This document shows positions 5,308 through 11,375 of a stretch of DNA of 16,475 bases, one piece after another. The notes beneath the pieces were generated by a model. That model ran no database searches and was not told the origin of the DNA. It saw nothing but the letters and a program-made list of their open reading frames with translations. The stretch is from Myxococcales bacterium (GTDB lineage Bacteria > Myxococcota > Myxococcia > Myxococcales > Myxococcaceae): positions 1-16,475 of the forward strand of contig PMBV01000325.1 of the NCBI GenBank assembly GCA_003153055.1, given 5' to 3'. Numbering within the stretch: position 1 is the stretch's first letter; each line of letters opens with the position of its first letter. The translations under genes and the position numbers were made by a program.

Positions 5308-7254
5308 ATGCTCTCTCTCGTGTTGACCTCGGTGCTCGCGCAAGCGGGAGATGGTGGCCTGCTGTCCCCGGACGACGCCGGGCTGCCCGAGGAAGATCCG
5401 TCGCGGGTGACGGTGGTGACGGGCTCCCGCACCGAGCGCAAGCTCGAGGATGCCGTGGTGTCGACCGAGGTCATCACCCGCGCGCAGATCGAGCAGCTCG
5501 GGGTGCGCGACCTGCCCCAGCTCCTCCAGCAGCACCCAGGCGTGGAGATGGTCTACACCAACCGGGGTGTGGGGTTCCGGCTCCAGGGCCTCGACCCGGC
5601 CTACGTGCTGGTGCTGGTCGACGGGGAGCGGGTGACCGGCCGAGCTGGTGACTTCACCGACATCAGCCGCTTCTCCCTGAGAGACATCGAGCGGGTGGAG
5701 ATCGTCAAGGGCCCGGCGGCTGCCCTGTACGGCTCCGATGCGCTGGGCGGGGTGGTGAACCTCATCACCCGGCGGCCCACTCGCCCCATCGAGGGAGCGG
5801 TTCGCGGCATGTTCGGCACCCTGCTGGAGGGCGACGTGCGCGGGTACGTGGGGAGCAAGCTGGGGCCCCTCGAGCTCAGAGCCGGAGGCGGCTACCGCAC
5901 CCGAAACCCCTACGACTGGGACCCGTCTGACGTGGCTCAGAGCGGCCCCGGCATTCACCGCATCGACGCCGACGCCGAGGTGGCCTACGCCCCGAGCGAT
6001 CGGTTCCGCGCCTGGCTCCGGGCGGCCTACGTGCTCACCGATCTCAACGCCATCGACATGAACGACTCGGGGGCGGTGTTCGATCGCTACCAACGGACCG
6101 AGCAGTTCGACACCTGGGCCGGGGGCAAGGGCACCATGGGCCCCGACACCACGCTGACCGTGCGGGGCCACTTCGGGTTGTTCCGCGATCAGTTCCTCGT
6201 CGATCAGCGCGGCTCGCGGGCCCTCGACGACTACAGCCGCGACCTCACCCGCATGTGGGAGGGCTTCGTGCAAGTGGATCACCGCCTCGGACGTCACCTC
6301 TTGACCGCCGGGGTGGAGGGCTTCTCGGAGCTCCTGCTGTCGAGCCGCATCTCGCCTCCCGACGTGCGGCGGGGTCGAGTGGGCATCTGGGTTCAAGACG
6401 AATGGGTGTTGCTCGAGCGAGGCTTTCGGGTGGCCGTCGAGCCGGGCTTTCGGGTCGACATCGACACGAACTTCGGTGCCGCGCCTTCTCCTCGCCTCGC
6501 GGTGAAGGTCGACCCCATTCCCCAGGTGACGCTGCGGGCCTCGTGGGGGCTGGGCTTCCGTGCACCGACCTTCAACAACCTCTACCTGCTCTTCTGCAAC
6601 CCCGGCATCGGCTACTGCGTGGAGGGCAACCCCAAGCTCACCTCGGAGAACAGCAACTCGATCAACGTCGGCCTCGACTGGCGGCTGCCCTTCGACGGCT
6701 GGATGGTCTCGGCCAGTGCCTGGCACACCAGCCTCAAGAACCTCATCAACGTCACCGCCAATGGCATTCCCAACCCCGACAAGCCGGTGGTCTTCACCTA
6801 CGAGAACGTGGCCAATGCCTACACTCAGGGCGTGGAGGTCTCGGGTCGCGCCAAGATCTCGCGGGGCACCTACCTCGAGCTCGCCTACATGGGCCTCGAC
6901 GCGCAGGATCTCACCCGCAAGCGCCCGCTGGAGGGCCGCTCGAACCACCGGGTCAACGTTCAGGTGTCGTCGAAGTACCGCCCGATAGGGCTCGACGGCG
7001 TGGTGCGCTTCTCGTGGAACTCGCCCCGTCAGTACTACGCCGGCAGCGGCCTCGGCTTCGCCAACGTCTTGGGTTTCGGGGAAGAGCGGGTGATCAACGT
7101 GGCCGGCTATGTCGACCTCGAGGTCCAGCTCACGTACACCAGGGGGTTCTTCAAGGTCTTCGTGAACGGGTACAACCTGTTCAACTCGGGCGACAAAGAC
7201 TTCAACCCCCGCCCGCCCCGAGGCGTCATCGGCGGCGTTCAGTTCGAGCTGTGA
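5308..7254 (+). CDS. TonB-dependent outer-membrane receptor (haem/siderophore type)
   Basis: This encodes 648 residues from ATG 5308, chosen over an ATG at 5284 because AAGG lies 8 nt upstream and the N-terminus MLSLVLTSVLAQA is then a signal peptide. A TonB-box-like RVTVVT (33-38) precedes a plug domain (about 44-158) with VLVDGERV and IERVEIVKGPAAALYGSDALGG. The rest is a 22-strand-type barrel ending in QFEL, with terminal Leu instead of the usual Phe. FRAP (417-420) and NPKL (441-444) correspond to the FRAP/NPxL boxes of haem receptors. However, no histidine lies between them; two cysteines (C430, C437) occur instead. It imports a ligand across the outer membrane using TonB energy. The HmuY-like partner immediately downstream favours haem, but a siderophore or another ligand remains possible. 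Confidence 0.93.
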   Translation: MLSLVLTSVLAQAGDGGLLSPDDAGLPEEDPSRVTVVTGSRTERKLEDAVVSTEVITRAQIEQLGVRDLPQLLQQHPGVEMVYTNRGVGFRLQGLDPAYVLVLVDGERVTGRAGDFTDISRFSLRDIERVEIVKGPAAALYGSDALGGVVNLITRRPTRPIEGAVRGMFGTLLEGDVRGYVGSKLGPLELRAGGGYRTRNPYDWDPSDVAQSGPGIHRIDADAEVAYAPSDRFRAWLRAAYVLTDLNAIDMNDSGAVFDRYQRTEQFDTWAGGKGTMGPDTTLTVRGHFGLFRDQFLVDQRGSRALDDYSRDLTRMWEGFVQVDHRLGRHLLTAGVEGFSELLLSSRISPPDVRRGRVGIWVQDEWVLLERGFRVAVEPGFRVDIDTNFGAAPSPRLAVKVDPIPQVTLRASWGLGFRAPTFNNLYLLFCNPGIGYCVEGNPKLTSENSNSINVGLDWRLPFDGWMVSASAWHTSLKNLINVTANGIPNPDKPVVFTYENVANAYTQGVEVSGRAKISRGTYLELAYMGLDAQDLTRKRPLEGRSNHRVNVQVSSKYRPIGLDGVVRFSWNSPRQYYAGSGLGFANVLGFGEERVINVAGYVDLEVQLTYTRGFFKVFVNGYNLFNSGDKDFNPRPPRGVIGGVQFEL

Positions 7255-7262
7255 GGAGCCCC

Positions 7263-7826
7263 ATGCGAAGTCTCATTCCGGTGTTGCTCGTGGTGGCCTG
7301 TGCTCCCGACCTGCGGGTGGATCACCCCTTCGACGGCCAGGTGTCCTCCGGTCAGCTGGTGACCACCCAGGTGTTGGACGGCGGCGTCACGCTGATGAAC
7401 GTCGACGCCACCAACAAGAACTCCGAGGTCTTCGTGGATCTCGACCAGGGCCGCGAGATGAAGGCCGACGAGGCGTTCTCCACCAACCAGTGGGACCTGG
7501 CCTTCAAGCGCTATGAGATCTCCATGAACGGCGGGGCCGGCAACCCCACCGGCTCGGTCAAGGCCCTGGTGCTCGACGGCCAAGACTTCGGGGCGCTCAC
7601 TCGAGCCCCCGCCGATGGCTACGCTCAAGATGGCGCCACCGCGGTCCTGGGCGGCTGGTGGGACTACGACCTCCTCGCCCACCGTGTCTTGACCCGGCCG
7701 AACCTCATGTACGTGGTCGTTTCGAGCGAAGGAACGTACTTCAAGCTCAAGATGCTCGAATATTACGACTCGTCGGGGACTCCGGCGGCGATCTCCCTCG
7801 AGTATGGCGCGTTGCTGCCACCCTGA
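7263..7826 (+). CDS. HmuY-like lipoprotein
   Basis: This encodes 187 residues from ATG 7263, with AGGAG overlapping the stop of the receptor gene. The N-terminus MRSLIPVLLVVAC ends in a lipobox, with Cys13 lipidated. The body has the HmuY-family layout: QWDLAFKRYEISMNGG (76-91), then a variable stretch and the C-terminal block YFKLKMLEYYDSSGTP (159-174) ending in a short strand. HmuY of Porphyromonas is an outer-membrane haem-binding lipoprotein that hands haem to the receptor HmuR; the same pairing is seen here with the TonB receptor 8 nt upstream. Histidines are few (H21, H140), so haem binding, if it occurs, cannot copy the bis-His pair of the Porphyromonas protein. Other HmuY-family proteins use Met or other residues. 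It is probably the last gene of the operon that begins at 2945. Confidence 0.85.
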   Translation: MRSLIPVLLVVACAPDLRVDHPFDGQVSSGQLVTTQVLDGGVTLMNVDATNKNSEVFVDLDQGREMKADEAFSTNQWDLAFKRYEISMNGGAGNPTGSVKALVLDGQDFGALTRAPADGYAQDGATAVLGGWWDYDLLAHRVLTRPNLMYVVVSSEGTYFKLKMLEYYDSSGTPAAISLEYGALLPP

Positions 7827-7884
7827 GGGCGAGCTCCTCGTGTGCCAAGGCGTGCCCGATGTGCCACACTCACGAAACCGACGA

Positions 7885-9123
7885 ATGACAGCGCCTGCAG
7901 CTACCGACTCCGCCCACCCGACCGTCGATGACGTCGAGTTTCGCGCTCTCTACAAAAAGACGAGCTACATCGTCGAGACGGCCGATGGCTGGTCGCTGGT
8001 GGTGACCCGCTACCGGCCCGTGCCCCAGCCTTTTCTTCAGCCGCTGTTCGGCGAGCCCATGCTGCTGGTGCACGGGTTCTCCCAGAACCGGCATGCGTGG
8101 ACGAGCGGCGAGTTCGTCAAGAACCTGCTCTTCTTCGGGCTCGACATCCACATCCTCGAGCTGCGGGGGCACGGCAAGAGCTCCATCGAGCTGCAGAAGG
8201 CTCGAGCCGAGAAGCTGGGCCGGAAGCCTCCGCCGGATCTCGAGTGGGACTGGGACATCGACAGCCACTTTCTCTACGATCTCCCGGCCGCGGTGGCGGG
8301 GGTGCGGTCCATCACTCGCCGAGAGCGCATCTTCTACTGCGGGCACTCGATGGGCGGCATGCTCGGCTACGGCTACGCCGGGATTCACGGCGATCACTTC
8401 GAGGGCATCGTCACCATCGGCGCGGCCGCCGAGCTGGGCAAGGGCAACCTCCCATTGAAGCTGCTCGCCTTCGCGGGCCCCAGCGTTCAGCGCGGCATCG
8501 ACGCGACGTTGGCGGGCGTGAATCTGCAGCGCAGCGTGGGGCACGCCCTCTCTCAAGTCGGGGCCAAGTTCTTCCGACAAGAGGCGGAGCAGGCGCCCAA
8601 GCACCTCGACTACCGGTACCTCCCCATCGACGCGTGGCTCCGGTTCGCCTCCGATGCCCTGGGCTACGCCGAGGACAGCCCCCTGTTGGGCATGGTTCGG
8701 TCCCGCCTCAACTGGCTGACCCGGTGGGACCGCATGTCGATGGACAACATTCGCTGGCTCCTCAAGGAGGGCGGCGAGAAGGAGCCCCGGCGAGTGGTGG
8801 AGCAGTTCCTGAAGTGGATCCGCGCCGGCGAGGTGGTCTGCTACCGCACCGGCTACGACTTTCAGCGGGGCTTCGGGAACATCAAGGTGCCCATGGCCAT
8901 CATCTTCGGAGATCTCGACCCGCTGGCGTCGCTCCAGTCGACCCGCAGCGTGTACCGATCGGCCAAGAGCGAGTACCTCCTGTGGCGCCCGGTGAAGGGC
9001 AACAGCCACATCGAGCTCACCATGGGGCACGACATCAGGCAGATCTGCTACGACATCAAGAACCTGGTGGAGTACGCACGGACCCATCGTGCCCGTGCCC
9101 CATCGCTCCCTCGGCTCCACTGA
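7885..9123 (+). CDS. Alpha/beta-fold hydrolase
   Basis: This encodes 412 residues from ATG 7885. An in-frame ATG at 7804 overlaps the HmuY-like gene and would add a non-conserved stretch. The fold shows HGFSQNRHAW (63-72, oxyanion region) and LRGHGKSS (93-100). The nucleophile elbow is GHSMGG with S155, the acid is probably D343 or D345 in FGDLDPL, and the base is H375 in GNSHIEL. No signal peptide is visible, so it is probably cytoplasmic or membrane-associated. A long cap region (about 185-310) separates the elbow from the acid, as in lipase/esterase-like members. The substrate is not predictable. It starts 58 nt after the HmuY-like gene on the same strand, so it may be read through from that operon, but no ribosome site or coupling ties it in. 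Confidence 0.88.
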   Translation: MTAPAATDSAHPTVDDVEFRALYKKTSYIVETADGWSLVVTRYRPVPQPFLQPLFGEPMLLVHGFSQNRHAWTSGEFVKNLLFFGLDIHILELRGHGKSSIELQKARAEKLGRKPPPDLEWDWDIDSHFLYDLPAAVAGVRSITRRERIFYCGHSMGGMLGYGYAGIHGDHFEGIVTIGAAAELGKGNLPLKLLAFAGPSVQRGIDATLAGVNLQRSVGHALSQVGAKFFRQEAEQAPKHLDYRYLPIDAWLRFASDALGYAEDSPLLGMVRSRLNWLTRWDRMSMDNIRWLLKEGGEKEPRRVVEQFLKWIRAGEVVCYRTGYDFQRGFGNIKVPMAIIFGDLDPLASLQSTRSVYRSAKSEYLLWRPVKGNSHIELTMGHDIRQICYDIKNLVEYARTHRARAPSLPRLH

Positions 9124-9196
9124 GCTCGGGGCGTCGCTCCCCGTTTGCCCGGCCGGAAACTGGTGCCTTCGGGCGATGTTGCTACGGTGCGGTTCG

Positions 9197-11332
9197 ATGA
9201 AATGGCGGCGTGATCTTCTTGGAGTGAGCGCCCTGCTCATGGGAGTCGTATTGGCGGCCCCGGGGTGGGGGCAAGATCGCGTTCAGCTCAACGCCATCAC
9301 CCGCATCGAGGTGAAGGGGGCCACGGTGGAGATCACCGGCTCTCGACGCGCCAACTTCACCACCTTCACGCTGTCGGACCCGCCGCGGCTCGTCATCGAC
9401 GTCTCCGAGGCCGTCTTCCAGGGCGTTCCCAAGGAGCTCCCAGGAGGCGGGTTGGTGACCGGCATTCGCACGGCCAGCTACGGCTCGGAGTCGGCGGCCA
9501 TCGCCCGGGTGCTGATCGGCTTCGAGAAGGAGCTGGAGACCGACATCGTGGCCTCGGGCAGCCAGTTGGTCGTGAAGCTCCCGGTCGACGCCAAGGCCAT
9601 TCTCCTCGCCAAGCGCGGCGGCGAGGGGAAGAGCGGGGCGACTCAGGCGTCCACCCGGACCGAGCTCGATGATCGAGCCAAGCCCGAGGAGGCCCAGAGA
9701 CAGAAGATCGAGGAGCGCGAGCGGCAAGCCCAGCAGAAAGCCGAGGAGACGGAGCGGGCCCGGCTGGCGAAGCAGAAGGCCGAGCAAGACGAGCGCGAGC
9801 GCCAGGCCCAGCTGAAGGCCGAGGAAGCCGAGCGGGTGCGGCTGGCGAAGGAGAAGGCCGACACGGCGGAGCGCGAGCGGCTGGCGAAGGTGAAGGCCGA
9901 CCAAGAGGAGCGCGCGCGGCTGGCCAAGGCCAAGCTCGAGGAAGCGGAGCAGTCCCGGCTGGCGAAGCTCAAGGCCGACCAGGACGAGCGCGAGCGACAG
10001 GCCCAGGTGAAGGCCGATGAGACTGAGCGGGCGCGCCTGGCCAAGCAGAAGGCCGAGGACGAGGAGCGCGAGCGGGTGGCCAGGAGGAAGGCCGAGCAGG
10101 AGTCGAAGGAGGCCCAGGCCAGGGAGGCCGCCGAGCAGAAGAGACGCGATGCGCTCCTGGCCAAACGGCAGGCGGAGGAGGAGCGGCAGGCGAAGCTCGT
10201 CGCCGAGCGGGAAGCAGCGGAGCGCAAACTGCGTGACGCCGAGGAGGCCAAGGCGCGGACCGAGGAGGCGCGTAGGGCCAAGCTCGTTGCCGAGCGGGAA
10301 GCAGCGGAGCGCGCGAGGCGTGACGCCGAGGAGGCGCGTCAAGCCAAGCTCGTTGCCGAGCGGGAAACAGCGGAGCGCACCAGGCGTGACGCCGAGGAGG
10401 CCAAGGCGCGGGCCGAGGAGGCTCGAAAGGCCAAGCTCGTCGCCGAGCGGGAAGCAGCAGAGCGCACCAGGCGTGACGCCGAGGAGGCCAAGGCGCGGGC
10501 CGAGGAAGCTCGGCAGGCCAAGCTCACCCTCGAGGGGCAAGAGGCCGACCGAAAGCGCCGCGTGGCCGCCGAGGCCAAGCAGAAGGCCGACGAGGCGCGC
10601 AAGCAGAAGCTCGCCGCCCAGCAGGAGGCGACGGAGCAGAAGAAGCGCGACGAGGAAGACGCCCAGCGGCAACGAGAGGCCGACCAGCGGGCTTTGGTCA
10701 TGGCCCAGAAGGAAGAGAAGCTCCGCCGCGAGCACGAGCTCGCGCTGGCGAAGAAGCACCGCGAAGATGAGCGGCGCGCCAAGCTCGACGCCGAGAAAGA
10801 GCGGGGGGCCCAGAAGAAGCGTGACGCCGAGGAGGCGCGGCTCGCTGCCCTCTTCGCCCAAAGGGAGGCCAGCGCGCGGAAGAAGGATTCGTCTCGTCGG
10901 CCCCGCGACGAGGAGCAGACGGCCACCCGGCAGGCCAAGGAGGCTCGGCAGCAAGAGCTCGAGGAGGCCGCGGCCCGCACGCCGCCTCCCGAGGAGCTCG
11001 CCCAGGGGGGCTCGGCGCGGATGACGTTCGTCGGGTTCAAGCAGGACGACGGGGTGGGGCGGATCAGTTTGCGCACCACCTCGAGGGTTCGGTACTCGGT
11101 CGGCGAGTCGGGGCGCAACGTGGTGGTGACGCTCGAAAACACCGAGATCAGCCTCCCCAACAACCAGCGGATTCTCGACACGTCGTTCTTCGACACCGCC
11201 GTCTCGCTGGTGCGACCCGAGGAGCTGGCCAACAACCGGGTGCGGGTCACCATCAGCCTGAAGAAGTCCGTCGCGTACCACGCCAGCCAGAGCGGGAACG
11301 AATTGACCCTGGAGTTTGCTCGCCTGGAATGA
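9197..11332 (+). CDS. AMIN-domain envelope protein with long repetitive coiled coil
   Basis: This encodes 711 residues from ATG 9197; ATG 9176 would add seven residues before the signal peptide. A signal peptide (1-25, ending PGWG) is followed by an AMIN domain (about 28-128: VQLNAITRIEVKGATVEITG, PPRLVIDVSEAVF). AMIN domains are found in PilQ and AmiC and bind peptidoglycan or mediate envelope targeting. Residues about 155-600 are almost only Ala, Glu, Lys, Arg, Asp and Gln and form a long coiled coil. It begins with ten 13-residue units and then a second repeat of about 29 residues. The last 104 residues (608-711) return to a folded beta-rich AMIN/PilQ-like module (MTFVGFKQDDGVGRISL). It could be a periplasmic spacer between two envelope-binding ends. 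It is 43 nt upstream of lptD on the same strand and probably co-transcribed. Confidence 0.87.
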   Translation: MKWRRDLLGVSALLMGVVLAAPGWGQDRVQLNAITRIEVKGATVEITGSRRANFTTFTLSDPPRLVIDVSEAVFQGVPKELPGGGLVTGIRTASYGSESAAIARVLIGFEKELETDIVASGSQLVVKLPVDAKAILLAKRGGEGKSGATQASTRTELDDRAKPEEAQRQKIEERERQAQQKAEETERARLAKQKAEQDERERQAQLKAEEAERVRLAKEKADTAERERLAKVKADQEERARLAKAKLEEAEQSRLAKLKADQDERERQAQVKADETERARLAKQKAEDEERERVARRKAEQESKEAQAREAAEQKRRDALLAKRQAEEERQAKLVAEREAAERKLRDAEEAKARTEEARRAKLVAEREAAERARRDAEEARQAKLVAERETAERTRRDAEEAKARAEEARKAKLVAEREAAERTRRDAEEAKARAEEARQAKLTLEGQEADRKRRVAAEAKQKADEARKQKLAAQQEATEQKKRDEEDAQRQREADQRALVMAQKEEKLRREHELALAKKHREDERRAKLDAEKERGAQKKRDAEEARLAALFAQREASARKKDSSRRPRDEEQTATRQAKEARQQELEEAAARTPPPEELAQGGSARMTFVGFKQDDGVGRISLRTTSRVRYSVGESGRNVVVTLENTEISLPNNQRILDTSFFDTAVSLVRPEELANNRVRVTISLKKSVAYHASQSGNELTLEFARLE
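9713..10102 (+). repeat. Ten tandem 39-bp (13-residue) coding repeats
   Basis: Ten consecutive 13-codon units follow the consensus E-R-x-R-(L/Q)-A-(K/Q)-x-K-A-(E/D)-x-x, starting at the Glu codon 9713, with no insertion or deletion. Units alternate loosely between an ERERQAQ and an ERARLAK type. A 13-residue period does not fit whole heptads, so the coiled coil may be overwound, stuttered or a single charged helix. Confidence 0.85.
10178..10530 (+). repeat. Second coding repeat family of about 29 codons in the same gene
   Basis: Units follow the consensus EEARxAKLVAEREAAERxRR then DAEEAKARA, beginning at 10178 and clearest from 10262. One copy lacks the seven-codon AKARAEE part. Several copies are nearly identical at nucleotide level (for example GCCGAGCGGGAAGCAGCGGA recurs), unlike the older 39-bp units, so these duplications look recent. 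Degenerate copies continue to about 10620. Confidence 0.75.
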
Positions 11333-11375
11333 GACAAGGGGTGTTCAGGTTCAGTGGCCGGCGAACCCTGCGTCG

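Noticed and set aside
5077..6948. Long minus-strand open frame of 623 codons across the TonB receptor.
   Set aside because: It lies opposite the conserved plug and barrel of the receptor and has no signal peptide, domain or ribosome site; an effect of high GC at third codon positions.
7827..7884. Hairpin-like GTGTG...CACAC between the HmuY-like and hydrolase genes as a terminator.
   Set aside because: The stem is only about 5 bp around a 20-nt loop with no T tract; not convincing.
9145..9188. Promoter for the AMIN gene (TTGCCC and TACGGT).
   Set aside because: The two hexamers are 32 nt apart, far from the usual 16-18, and no -35 match lies at the right distance from TACGGT.
9713..10530. 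Repeats considered as a CRISPR array or intergenic satellite.
   Set aside because: The units are in frame, without unique spacers, and encode a continuous charged helix in a gene with a signal peptide and folded ends.
9182..11281. Minus-strand open frame of 699 codons rich in Leu and Gly.
   Set aside because: It mirrors the coiled-coil repeats (Leu/Gly/Pro reading of Glu/Lys/Ala codons), so its apparent repeat structure is derived from the plus-strand gene.
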